From Anticarsia gemmatalis (taxonomy: Eukaryota > Arthropoda > Insecta > Lepidoptera > Erebidae), in assembly GCF_050436995.1 (NCBI RefSeq), contig NC_134747.1, positions 13,895,501 through 13,959,500 of the forward strand: 64,000 nucleotides of DNA, given 5' to 3'. Both the position numbers and the translations under genes were made by a program. Positions 23,141 to 34,660 of the stretch are shown here, one piece after another. Within the stretch, counting starts at the first letter, position 1, and the number at the start of each line of letters is the position of its first letter. The notes beneath the pieces are model-generated. The model made no database searches. It was not told the origin of the DNA and saw only the letters and a program-made list of their open reading frames with translations.

Positions 23141-23149
23141 TTAAATATG

Positions 23150-25280
23150 AAATCTAATATCGTATTCTCAAAGGCTTGAAGAATGTGTGGCTGAACGTAG
23201 TCACGCGGAGTGCGGAAGGCCGGGAAACCTTTGTAGCATATTGTTATCTAACCGTTGCGTGAGTGATCTGTTCAGCGTGCGTGGTCAAGACGGTTTCTCT
23301 TTGTTTCTTAATCATTTTCAAAAAGTTATTTAATGACCCGAAGCATGATTCCTTTATTACTTTTTGTTTTTCGTCACCATTTCCATATGACCTAATGCTG
23401 GGACTATATTTCTATGCATGAGTAAGTTGAAGATTATAATCCTATCACACTAATGAGAGCTAGAAATTATATGACACATCTTTAAATGTTTTCTCTCTGT
23501 GATGGTGACACTACACTTGTTTATTTGGGTATACAATCCTGTCTCATGTCTTTATGAGTGAATAAAACAGTATGACGAATAAGAAAATTAAAAATGCCAG
23601 TGTAATCGCACCATTGTGCGCGTAGAATGTAAAATATTCGCCAGCATGTGACCTACCCAGTTTAGCCAGACACATAAACATACTAGGATTACATGAACTG
23701 ATAGCAAGTTACAATACGCGAACTCTCTCTGAATATTAATGGGCACTGTTTATTTTGACTCCTCGCACACATGGGCTCCTGGTAACGGAACACGCAATAC
23801 TTAGAATTCAACTGTTGATTTCTGAGATGTCCTTTCGTTCAAGAGTCAGGGTCATGAGGAAATACGCTTTAAATAACATTAATTTGTTGCTTTTGCGAAT
23901 TGGTAAACAAAAGTACTCATTATGTGTAGTCTATAGCATATGTATTTAGTTTCATCGGTCGGGTTATTCAGGGAAAATGTTCATGTACTACCAAAATGTG
24001 GTTATGATTCTTGTTTTCAAAACGTTTACGCGGTAACTGCTGATAAAGACGGTTGCAAAGACAATATTCTGGGACATATTATTTATATTTATAAGCAGAA
24101 TTCCTTGGTGTCTGGAAATACCCGAGTACACTAATTAATTATATTACTTCGTTAAATTACTTCATTATATTTGGTGCAATAGGCACGCTCAGAAAATCAC
24201 GTACTACCTACAGCTGTATATAGTATAGTACTATGTACTCCCACTTCCATTTAAAAATATTTTTGTTTTTATTATACAACAGACTAACTCTAGTACTCAA
24301 TCAACTTTGAGTTTTATAGTGCGTTTCAGCACGTTTCAGTTATTTTTATTATCCGTGACTGAAAACATAGCGATCATAAATAAAATTTTGTTGCATATTA
24401 CTTTGTTATGACAAAAATCTTTAATAGACGTTGCATACAGCTTTAATTTAGTTAATCTTTAGCGCGAATAAAATTTCTCAATACAACATCTATTAATCTC
24501 CTGAGATATTAATAAATCGATCGATCAGCTGTAGACACGGACGGACTTCAAATAGTCGAGTAAGCGAAATGTGAATAATAGTCCATCCTATACATGCAAT
24601 ACGAAAGTTTAGAACTTCTGAAGTGACAGTCTAAAGAAAAATTCTTGAAACATAGACGTGAAAAAAACTGACATACCATCAACAAATAACCTACAACTAT
24701 AAATAGACGTAGACTTTGCTCGAGTAGTTTCAATATTGAAACGGATTTATGTCGATGATAAACGCTAAATATAGCTGGCGCATAAGTTGACCTTTGGAGC
24801 TATAGCACTCTTCTCCAAAGGTTATCTCTGGTAGGTGCGGAGAGGAACCGATAACCTTAGATAGCGCGAGAGATAGGTGCTTGAGGACACTCAGGGTTGT
24901 CATGCACTTCGCGGATGTTAATTCATAAACATGTTTGCATTCATACAGCTAATTGGTTATCTTGTTTAGTCTAATCAGGAAATTGTAATTATTACTTCTG
25001 TTTGATATCACCGCTTATGTTTTGCTGTTAAGAATATCTAAGCATTTTTTTTTTGCTGTTTCTATTTGTAACAGAAAATTGGTTTCTCTTTTGTGTATCA
25101 TTTCAGTTATTGTAATAGCTATTTCATTTATTCTCACAATTTGTTTACTATAGTAACGAGTTTCGTAAAGTCTGAATAAAGAAGATCAAAAGCAGCTCGA
25201 AAGAGCTGTTTTTAGGTCAAAAACTCGGCAAACAGCTTCAAGCACTATTATACAATTCTATTTTTTATTATATAAAAATG
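23150..25280. other. AT-rich sequence, no gene recognised
   Basis: Includes short hairpins near 24790-24822 (ACCTTTGGAG and CTCCAAAGGT around an 11 bp loop). No gene recognised. Confidence 0.4.
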
Positions 25281-25299
25281 CTAGTATAGTTTAATGTCC

Positions 25300-25400
25300 C
25301 TCGGCACAGATTATCGAGTTAGTTATGCACTAACACGAAACCGAGTGAGCGACCGAGTTGCAGCGGCCCCGCGGTGTGGGATGTTGCAACCGTTTTATAT
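25300..25400. other. GC-richer island of unknown origin
   Basis: CCGAGTGAGCGACCGAGTTG, then GCAGCGGCCCCGCGGTGTGG, is unlike its AT-rich flanks. No start, splice site or repeat assignment is convincing. Confidence 0.3.
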
Positions 25401-25764
25401 AAACGTACAGGATTTTGCTTGCAAGCGAATGTACACTTATTGCTTATTGAACCGAAGGCATGTTTACTAAATGCTTTTTAATATAACATTAAATTATTTT
25501 GCTTTAGAAAGCATGTGGAATTAAAAAGATGCAAGTAGTTGTTATTAGTTATCTCCAAACTTAGATTTTAGTTTTGTTGGTCAATTTAATGTCAAAGTTC
25601 GAATACCCAACGACCTTTTGACTGGCCTTTACTTTGGCTCATATATCAGACATCTATAAGGATTGATTTGTGCTTGGTGTGTTGTTGTTAATGCTTGTTT
25701 AAAACAAAAATTACAAAGCATCTTTGGACTGGTCATATTAAAGTTTCCCTGATTTTATAATAGA

Positions 25765-26021
25765 CTAGCTGACCCGCGCAACTTCGCTTGCGTCACATAA
25801 GAGAATCATAATTTTCCCCGTTTTTGTAACATTTTTCGTTGCTACTCCGCTCCTATTAGTCGTAGCGTGATGAAATGTAGCCTATAGCCTTCTCCTATAA
25901 ATGGGCTATCTAACACTGAAATAATTTTTCAAATCGGACCAGTACCTAATTCCTGAGATTAGCGCGTTCAAACAAACAAACAAACTTTTCAGCTTTATAT
26001 TATTATAGTATATAGTATAGA
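25765..26021 (-). mobile_element. Lep1-like non-autonomous Helitron
   Basis: On the minus strand the element starts A|TCTATACT (26021 downward) and ends GCGCGGGTCAGCTAG|T (CTAG at 25765-25768), with the 3' hairpin CGCAAGCGAAGTTGCG just before. These are the Helitron signatures: 5' TC, 3' CTRR, insertion between A and T, no terminal inverted repeats. It contains the phrase TCGGACCAGTACCTAATTCC and a GTTT run shared with the copy at 36341. It encodes nothing and depends on a Rep/Helicase in trans. Confidence 0.8.
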
Positions 26022-26024
26022 TTA

Positions 26025-27820
26025 ACGATTGTTGAATGCCAACAACTTACTATGGGACTATAAAAGTGTACTTAACGTATACTTAAATGTAGCTTTTGAT
26101 GACAGCCGTTTACTGGATAAAGTTTATCCCTATACTTCTCACTCAAATATAGTTTCAAACTCTAAATGACAAACGTCGATAAAATAATCCGACATTACTC
26201 CTCGTTTATTAATAAGCGCTTAAAGTATTAGCATAGTCTCGAGCCGTCTTAAAACCTACAAATTCTCAAAGTCCCATACATTTTCTTAAGTATATAGTAC
26301 ATACATCATGTTTAAAAGGTCGTGTAATCTTCCCTCCTCAGCTCTTAGGGCTTGTCTGAGCACTAAATTTACTTTAAGCTTTCATATGTATGCAAATTTT
26401 GTCTCATCCACGCTCCTTCGCCGAAAAATGTTCTATTTCAATGTAAATGGTTTAACGTATGGGTAGTTATGAGTGGATTGAAGAGGTCAGTTATTTATCG
26501 AGTCCGACTGCTTAACCACTGATAGTAGACAACTGCAATTCTAGGGGTAAATGTCCAGTTAGGACAAAATTGTTATAGGGTTTTTGTGTTACGATGATCG
26601 TCCGTCACACCACTTTCATTGTACTGAGTGTCGAAGGTAGTACTTTTGTATTCAAATGCGATATAATATATGTATATGTTCGTGGGGTCTTATTGTGATA
26701 GTTGCCTTTGACTTTGATTCGAAATTCATCCTAGTGTGAAAAAGTATCTGAAATTGATAAAATAATTACTAGTGATTTGACAATCTCTTCATGTCTTATT
26801 TCATTTTGGGTTGGGTAACGTCGTTTTAATATTAACTGCTAGCAAATTCTCAGTAACAATCGATATTTGGTAATTAGCAGCAAAGCTTCCATGGGATGAA
26901 AATGCGGGTGAACTCTCTATTCCCAGAAATACAAGAGCGATGTTATGATTTGTGGAATCGTGTTCGATATTCGAGTACTGTGGTTACGTTCGTGGTAGTT
27001 CGTTTATTTCCGGATGCATTCGTGTTTGGGCGTCTGCTGAAATGCGACTGCGGTAAATGTGGGGTAGTATAGAGTTCTACTTTGTACCGTTTGGAGAGTA
27101 CAGTGACCGATACAGCTAATGCCGTGATGATACAAGACACGAAACAACTGTAAAAGATACGTTTGTTTTAGAGTGTATCGTAATATCATACTTATAGTTT
27201 AACAACTTGGTAGGGAGCCTTATATGCAAGTTTCGCATCTGTTATGTGCATGCTAAGACTCTCTACTAAATTGTCCGACTATAGTTATAGTATGACAACC
27301 TTTTCCACGATTACGATGTATGTATTCTTATTGAAAAAGTTGTCTGTTCTTTTTAAGTTTGTTCCGATTTTCGGTGTTACAAATGAAGTAAAAAATATAT
27401 TTAAATTAAAACAATAGCAATCATAGTAATTAACTATTCGTCCTTGACAGTGACATTGTGAGTCTATTGTTTGTGAGGTAAACAAAAACAATGATTAATT
27501 TGTTACTTATGCAAACTAATGACGTGATCTTTGGACTTTGAATGGAAGAAGAAACAATACCCGTGAATCTTTTAACTATTGTATTTATTTTTAAATCCAA
27601 AAATAGCAATGGATAATGTATTTCGTAGTAAAAAGCTTGTATTCACTTTTCTGCCTGAGTTTAAGTTTAAGAATAAGATTTTGTTAAGATACGGGTAAGA
27701 AAGACTATTTCATACCTAAGCCAAAATTATCTTAATCAACTTAGTAGCCTCGAGATGACAATGGGTAAACAATTCGTTTCTTAAGTTTGAAGAATTTTAA
27801 TTTAATATTTTATTATTTTT
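26025..27820. other. AT-rich sequence, no gene recognised
   Basis: Overlapping minus-strand frames at 26943-27189 have no recognisable domain. Confidence 0.35.
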
Positions 27821-27824
27821 TTGT

Positions 27825-27900
27825 ATTCGTTTACCTGGTCTTTACCTACCCCTATGGGGAAAAGACGTGTTTTTATGTATGTATTTTGTATTCGTCATAT
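27825..27900 (+). repeat. Non-LTR retrotransposon 3' scrap
   Basis: CCTACCCCTATGGGGAAAAG, then ACGTGTTTTTATGTATGTAT, is the usual 3' end of a dispersed moth non-LTR family. Confidence 0.5.
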
Positions 27901-27904
27901 GTAT

Positions 27905-28745
27905 GTTTGTGAAATTTCCTGTCATACAAGAATAATTCTTTTTGCGGGATGATATCATACTTCAAGCGTCTTAGCTGTCTAATTTTAGAATACGATATAA
28001 ACATTGTAATAAAAACTTTATCACTCAAATCCTGCAACCTTGAGGTCAATGAACTTATTAATAAACCTAATAACAAATAAAAACGTATCCTGTTGCTCGG
28101 CGTACTTAGACTAATGTTTTTGGCAAAGTAAAGGTCAAGATACATTAGAACGAAACACGACGCTCGATGATTTACAACGATTTTTTTGGTAACATTTCAA
28201 CATCAATATAAACAGATGAAACGTGCGGTACGAATGAAGTAATGAGTGAAAGTAAAGTCTATTTATAACTACGTGGAGTACTTTTGGTTTAAAATAGACA
28301 TTATTGCATCAAATCTCTCCAATTCTATTACATAGTACAAATAATTAAATTGTATCATTAGTTTTTATGTAGGTTCTTAAAGAGAAAAATATATAATTGT
28401 TAGTGTATTTGAAAAATGTCGTATATTGCATAAAAACGGCAGGAATGTTCCGAGCTAAATGTGCTAATAAAATACCGTCGAAATTGTTAAAAGTGTTACA
28501 AGAACGCTCTAACGTCTAATGTGTATTAGCCCAAACAATTCACACCCACATACGATAAGGCGTATTTGATTCGCGAAATGACTCACGAACAGTTAACAAA
28601 AGATAAGTTCAATGCTTCGACTTATTATGACATTTTGACACGTGTAGCTCGTGGAATGATCACTGTTATGTGTCAAACTAATTTGTGTATGTCGTCCCTT
28701 TCTTGTTAATGGTATTGGAAAAGGATGGAGTTTTCGAAATGTATA
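27905..28745. other. AT-rich sequence, no gene recognised
   Basis: A 90-codon minus frame (28145-27873) ends within the preceding repeat scrap. I see no domain in it. Confidence 0.35.
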
Positions 28746-28749
28746 ATTT

Positions 28750-28952
28750 GTTTTTTTTTATGTCGCGACTGTCCCACTAGCGGGCAAAGGTTTCCTCTCG
28801 AATGAAGGAAGGGATAGGCCTTCAGTCCACCGCGCTGGCCAAATGCGAGTTGGGGACTTTACGTGCCTTCAAGAAATGCGTTAAACAAATTTATGGCATG
28901 CAAGGTTTCATCACTATGTTTTCCTTCACTGTTAGAGCCAAGTGATATTATA
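28750..28952 (-). mobile_element. tRNA-derived SINE, 5'-truncated
   Basis: Reverse of the family at 42325: GTCCCACTAGCGGGCAAAGG, AGGCCTTCAGTCCACCGCGC, TGGCCAAATGCGAGTTGGGG, GGCATGCAAGGTTTCATCAC and AGCCAAGTGATATTA follow in the expected reversed order. The head with A and B boxes is missing. Confidence 0.7.
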
Positions 28953-28959
28953 ATATGAC

Positions 28960-29290
28960 GTACTCAGTCAATTGTAAATATATTTATTGGAATTTTCCGG
29001 GACACATTCGTCATTCTATATGTGAGACGTATGATAAATAGAGTAAATTAATTATAATATTTAAATTGATATTCCTTAAGGAAAAGTGTTGGAACATTAA
29101 ATAGTAATATTGTACCGTCTTTGTCACATACGCAGTGTCTAAATATATTTCTAAATTCATGTTTCCTTATACTATATAAGTTTTGAAATAATTTGTCAGT
29201 GCTTCCATCAAGAACCATGCGTCCAAGGAAACTGGTTTTAGTTTAAGAACATTTTATGAACCTAGAATATTTTTTACCTTATTTATTTCG
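28960..29290. other. AT-rich sequence, no gene recognised
   Basis: Nothing recognised. Confidence 0.35.
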
Positions 29291-29292
29291 AC

Positions 29293-29383
29293 TTTAACTG
29301 GCCGGAAGGCCTAACCCTTCCCTCGTTTGGGAGGGAGACCCTTGCCCAGCAGTGGGACAGTAATGGGTTTAAAAAAAAAACGC
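29293..29383 (+). repeat. SINE 3' domain with poly-A
   Basis: AAGGCCTAACCCTTCCCTCG, GGGAGGGAGACCCTTGCCCA and GCAGTGGGACAGTAATGGGT, then an A run, are the clean 3' domain and tail of the tRNA-derived SINE. Confidence 0.7.
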
Positions 29384-29389
29384 ATATTA

Positions 29390-30390
29390 CAAGCCAGAAT
29401 TCCGATGAATAAAATATACTACAATGTACAAAAATCGGATTTCAATTAAATAAAACTTTCAACCAATCAATTTTAAATACCAATAACTGCAAAGCTTGTT
29501 CTTCAAGTGAACGACCTCTTTCACCTCGATCTGTCATAACCACAACGATACGATAAATCGATACATCGTAAACAGTTCATTCGATATCTTATGTCACTCG
29601 ATTAACACATCTCGTCGGAGTTTAATCTAGTGGCTATTTACCTTTATAATTACTGACTTTGGTGATGCATCATTACTATCATATATTTGAGGATAACAGC
29701 GATTATGCTGTGTATTTCCTTAGATTGCTGGATATTTTTTGAATGATAACTTTATTTAATTTGTGTATATTTTATTGGATTACCGATAACTGCGGAACTT
29801 GTATAACTATGAAGTAGTGTATCCTATTGCAGATTTAAGACATCGGGTTTTATATTTTGTATCTGGACGACTACGTAACACTCGATCTCGAATTCGAAAG
29901 CAACTGTAGGATAAGAAAAGATTTTCTGTAGTATATCCGATTTTTAGTTACACCTCCGAGGTAATGTTTCTCGCTCTTTCACGGGATGGAACTAAAAAAA
30001 ATACAAAAGTGTAGTACATACCTCTTACCAATATGTGGAAAAAAACATCCAAGAATATTCAACAAATGCGTTTATTGATACAAAACTTATTTTGTTAAAA
30101 ACCATTCATCTATAAATTCCAATTTCATTGAACACAAACAAGGTTTATAGTCCAAGCGGTCACGGTGACTCCCGATGTGGTCCAAAGTGTATGTTGTGAT
30201 ACAATTTGACAATCGTCATGATGTCACCGGTGATCTGGTGCTCTGTTACAATTGATCGAGTGGACTTCGCTCCGTATTGTCCGTGCCACGCGTGTGCCTG
30301 TAAGCTTAGTACAGGACAGCGAAATTAATTGTAGATATTTTTTTCAATTAGTATTTTTTATTTTGCCCTGATGCCGATTTTTTTTATTAT
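29390..30390. other. AT-rich sequence, no gene recognised
   Basis: A slightly GC-richer stretch near 30150-30300 has no promoter motif that I trust. Confidence 0.35.
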
Positions 30391-30394
30391 ATTA

Positions 30395-30459
30395 GCAAGT
30401 AACCTCTCCCTCGTTCTGGAGACCTTCGCCCAGCAGTGGGACAGTAAGGGGTTAAAAAA
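30395..30459 (+). repeat. SINE 3' domain fragment
   Basis: ACCTCTCCCTCGTTCTGGAG, ACCTTCGCCCAGCAGTGGGA, then CAGTAAGGGGTTAAAAAA: SINE 3' domain with a short tail. Confidence 0.65.
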
Positions 30460-30464
30460 GCGAC

Positions 30465-31495
30465 AAATTCGAGGAACGAATTTAAGGTTTTGCGTTCAAA
30501 GCTGCATATTTTTGTGTTATGTGTGAAGCATTTGTTAAACGATATTTTAGTTAACGATGGTATAAAGTTTACTTACTATGGAAAAATTGGGACTTGACCA
30601 ACAATTAAAATACTTAACATGCTATAGTGTCCTTTTTGTCTAGTCTTTGACATTTGGATTTCAATAAAATTTAGTTCTTATAACAAACGCTAGAGGCGCT
30701 GCTATTCAATAGTAGCAATAGCGACACAATTCTGAGGCTCAGTGTCTCTCAATTATCATTACATGTACAAATTATCGACAACAACGAGAGTTGCAAGTGG
30801 TTCGTGATCGCCCGTCTAACCGTCAATTTCCGCCTCTGACATTGTTATTGGGTTATTCAGTTAGGAAATACTGGGCGGAAGGTTTGTTGATACAACTCGT
30901 AAGGCCCGCTTTCCCTTTAACGAAAAACAGGGGAAATAATAACAATGTAATCTTCAATTAATATGTTATTCAGTATTTCGAACTGTCTTTGTTTTCTTTA
31001 CTTGTAATAATATTTATTTTAACTGAACAAAGACGCTGTTTAACTAATGTTGGTATGCTAATATTGTTTTATTTTATGTACTAATTTACATTCGTTACAA
31101 AGGAAATTCTTTTCCGTGAATGTCAGAGAAAAATGCTTTTAGTTTTCTGCTTTGTGTTTAAATGAATAAAAGGTAACAGGCGACATTGCACAGTCTTCAT
31201 AGAACACTGTTCTAGAAGCAATCTAAGTAATTTTCAAGCTGTCTTCGTCAAATAGCGACTGAACGAAATTAAAATATACAATATTCTTACGGACACAAAT
31301 ACCAAGTATTTTGATTTTAATTTAATAAGTGCAACGATAACATGATAGGTATTATCAAAACATGCATTTCTTTAGTGATTTTTGTTGCCAATTGCACAAC
31401 TGAACTGTTGTCATAGCACCGAGATTATTTTTATCTTTAGATAGATAAATTTTATTGAAATTTACAACCGTACTTATCGGTGAGTAAACAATTAT
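30465..31495. other. AT-rich sequence, no gene recognised
   Basis: CGCTAGAGGCGCTGC (about 30688) resembles, in reverse, the core of the MITE at 31503, so a small relic may lie here. Confidence 0.35.
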
Positions 31496-31502
31496 ATTAT
31501 AC

Positions 31503-31686
31503 AGTACCGCGATTCTCTACCACTATCGACTACCTACAACCGGCTAGCTATCAAAAAATGTTGTGTGACAATGGTTCAGCGCCTCTAGCGGGCGTCATAG
31601 AAACTATTTTAGCATCACATTTTAAATGTCAAACTCTCGATACTAGATGGTTTCAAGAGATGTGATTCTGTAGAGAATCGTGCTAC
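31503..31686. mobile_element. MITE with AGCACGATTCTCTAC-type ends
   Basis: The left end AGTACCGCGATTCTCTAC (31503-31520) pairs with the right end GTAGAGAATCGTGCTAC (31670-31686). The core holds CAGCGCCTCTAGCGGGCGTC. I recall this as a common moth MITE. The 61-codon frame across it is a by-product. Confidence 0.65.
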
Positions 31687-31999
31687 AAGTTACTTCCCTT
31701 TTATACTTTAATAGGGTTAATTCATCAAAATCATTAATTCATTTAGGTCAAATATTGACACTTATGGTAGTCGTTACAATTACTGAATCGAAGTATAGAC
31801 CTGAAGCTGAATACGAACATCATTCGTCGTCAGCAACCTCATTCGTTTGACCATAACCAATTAAAGCACTAATGAAAGCAAATGCACTCATCCGTCACAG
31901 CCTTGACCATGACAAAACATGGCATGTTTACCGTCATTGTGTACCGCTCTTAACGTAGACCACACCGGTGTATTCGTCACGTGCGAGTTTATTCCCATG

Positions 32000-32072
32000 C
32001 GGAGTTCCGTCGAGGAATCTCGTGTTGTTTTCCCGCCTGTGTGTACTTGTGTGCAGTGTTTATCGTCATGAA
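32000..32072 (+). CDS. Candidate alternative first exon B, coding ATGAA
   Basis: A C/G-richer leader (TTTTCCCGCCTGTGTG and around) precedes TCGTCATGAA|GTGAGTAG. The ATG (32068-32070) has G at -3. The donor is consensus and leaves one codon plus two bases (phase 2). The transcription start is not resolved: no TATA box, no TCAKTY initiator found, and the left boundary given is nominal. Joined to the exon at 45212 it would give M-K-L-K-H-T-E-M and so on without a stop. The start and donor are repeated 112 bp downstream (see the duplication at 32061-32265). Gene identity is unknown to me. Confidence 0.4.
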
Positions 32073-32265
32073 GTGAGTAGTATTGTTGTGTGATTTTTCA
32101 GGGATAGTTTAGATATGTAGAATGAAAGTGTTTGTTGTTTATGTTTGTAAATAAAAGTAAGGGTAAAATTTTTTGTCATGACGTGAGTAGGTTTTTAAAT
32201 GTGATTTTTCAGTTTCAGGAATAGTTAAAGTATATGTAGAATGTACCTAAGTGTTTGTTGTTTAT
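32061..32265 (+). repeat. Tandem duplication covering a start codon and splice donor
   Basis: Copy 1 (about 32061-32151) and copy 2 (about 32172-32265) share GTCATGA followed by GTGAGTAG, GTGATTTTTCAG, ATGTAGAATG and GTGTTTGTTGTTTATG in the same order, with small indels. Both copies keep an ATG followed two bases later by GTGAGT (ATGAA|GTGAGT and ATGAC|GTGAGT). Confidence 0.75.
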
Positions 32266-32289
32266 GCTGAGAATTTGTGTGTGCAGGAT

Positions 32290-33055
32290 AAAGTTTTTGG
32301 TGAAGCTTGTTAATGTATTTTGGTGACTAAATAATAATCAGAGAAATGTAAGCGTAGATGTGTGCATTTTTGTAGTTGCGGGTGTTAAAATGTAGGTTTT
32401 TATTAAAACATTATAAGGAGAAAGAAAGAAGTGTTCTGTAATGTTGATTGTGTTTACATCTCAGGCCAAATTGTTTGTTTTGCAGGGTCTTGTGGTTATT
32501 TTTAGTACTTCTAATTTATTTAATACTATAAATGTAAGGTAAAAGTCGGTATTTAACATATTTAAAGTTAAAATATCCTGTATGCATACAATGATCAGAT
32601 ATCCAAAAATAGGAATCACATCACGCGCTCACATCGTTTCTTGGTTAGAAACACGCTTTTTGTCCTTAAACTTTTAATAATTTGTAGCTAAAGTATCTAT
32701 AAGATAAGATAAATTATATGTTTGTCAATATCAAGATTTGAATCAATCAATTTGTAGTAAGTCCCCGGTATCATTATATTCAAATCAACCTACTGACACT
32801 CCTAAATATTCTACGATTTTCATAAAACTCAATCGTCATTTAGGATTAACAGACTCTCTTCCATCAGATTACGGTGATGCCATCACCTTACTCAATTTAC
32901 TCCTAATTATATTAATAACTATGTTAGTTATGCATTAATAAGACTCCCTCATACTTGAAGCTTGACTCCGTTGAAAATATATTTTTGATCACAAGTCATG
33001 TATTTAAGCGCGTAATGTTCTTAAACACAATAAAAAAAAGTAGCAGTAAAGTATT
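32290..33055. other. AT-rich sequence, presumed intron
   Basis: No repeat or exon recognised. TTTGTTTTGCAG|GG near 32483 is an isolated acceptor-like motif. Confidence 0.35.
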
Positions 33056-33064
33056 GTATAACGA

Positions 33065-33125
33065 AATGTATAGGGCAAGTGGCGTTCTCAGATCTCTGCC
33101 TACTCCCGTGGGAAAGCCATACCTT
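33065..33125 (+). repeat. Non-LTR retrotransposon 3' scrap
   Basis: GGGCAAGTGGCGTTCTCAGA, then TCTCTGCCTACTCCCGTGGG, matches the family ending AAGTGGCGTTCTTTGGTCTC seen in related scraps. Confidence 0.5.
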
Positions 33126-33129
33126 TATA

Positions 33130-34420
33130 CCTGTAAACACCCATCTAGTCTCATCAATATCACTATGAAAATTTGTTAATAAACTCGATCTAATATAAAC
33201 AAGGTGTACTTTGAACCAACAAACAAGCCAGCATCCAGGACGATCTAAAGTCAAAACAATATAACAACAAACATCTTAATATCACGTGTTTAATTTTCAT
33301 TACGAATAATTGTTTCTCGTAATGAAGATAAGTGGGTATGAATTCATTCAATGTTAATTAAAATACGCGTCTACGCCTCGCTGTCAGCTGTTTAGAACAA
33401 TACGGGCGTATGTACGTGTTGTTGGGTACTTTTGAAATGGTTTAGGCCTTTTTTCTTGTGAGTTAAATACAGATTTAGTGAGTCATATGCCTTCTTAATT
33501 GCTACTGTTGGAAATCTTTTGTCAAGATCTGCTTAAGTAGTTTTTTTTATGAAACGTTATACTTAATTTTGTGTGGATGAAATTCGAATTAAACTTATTA
33601 CTGCTTCTTCATATCATTTGTCAATTGTCTCTTTTATATATAAAACAGTTTTTTTTACCTTTAAAGATCGTAAGAAAATAGGCACAAGACTGCAAAAAAC
33701 TGCTCCCTTTTTGACTTACAACAAAGTAAAGTTTATCATAATTCTTAAAGTAATCTAAATGTTTATAAGTAAGGTTTCTTCGCTCGACCTTTCCAAAACC
33801 TTCTCAGGTAAATCTACTAAGTGATAATATACTATGCACACAGTATCAGTTGATTGTCCAAGAAGGTGACTTAGTTGTTATGGGTTCGTTTCCCTCGCCC
33901 TCACGCCGCAGGTAAACAATGTGACCGTTTTCAATAACCCTAGTATATAAAGAAAATTTCTATTTAATTTTGTTTATAGTTGTTGTTGCTTTGTTATCCA
34001 CATGATTATAAAATAACCGACAGAGTCTGTCTCTTCTCTTCTGTTGTTAAGTTTTTCTTAAACAACTCATTTTCTATTTATGTATTATCGGTTTTTTAAG
34101 TTCAAAATTAATAACTCACTCTTACGATAGTCAATGATACAGAGAGCGAATTAACCGCCAGATCAAAAGGGCCAATAGGAAGAGCTAACAGTAAACTTGG
34201 CCACTCTTTTTAATAGCCATAAGCCAACTAAGTTTTTACAATTTTTCCATTACAAATTTATCTGTTCTTAGAAATGGAGAATGTTACTAGGTATGCCAAA
34301 TAGCTTGAAATTTTGACTCAGTAAAGCCTGTACATGTACATGCAAACTAGTTTTTGTTTCAGTCAAAAATACCAAGTAGTTTTGATTTTACAAGCATTCA
34401 AAGTTTCAAAAAATATCGAG
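33130..34420. other. AT-rich sequence, presumed intron
   Basis: CAG|GTAAAT (33807/33808) and CAG|GTAAAC (33911/33912) follow pyrimidine-rich stretches and are weak candidates for recursive splice sites. Nothing else. Confidence 0.3.
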
Positions 34421-34424
34421 TCCC

Positions 34425-34660
34425 GCTAACAGCGTGACGTCATAGTACACCATGCCGCGCGGGCCGCGTCCCGCTTAATATCAAGTCTCCAGCCGTAGAT
34501 GTAATAGCTTATGCAGTATTTTGTTGTGTTTTCGTCTGCTTATTACAATTAAAGTGTAATAATAGTAAATATTATTAAAAAAGACTATGTGAGCCAGAGT
34601 TAGCGTAATGTAGAGTGACGTCACACCGACTCGCGCGGTTACAACTTGTTTTACTTATAA
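34425..34660. promoter_or_regulatory. Paired CRE palindromes in a CpG-containing stretch
   Basis: Perfect TGACGTCA palindromes lie at 34435-34442 and 34616-34623. They flank or adjoin CpG-rich runs (CATGCCGCGCGGGCCGCG, 34452-34469; CGACTCGCGCGG). TGACGTCA is the CREB/ATF site. No initiator, TATA box or exon could be tied to it, so this may be an intronic enhancer or a MITE. Confidence 0.3.
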
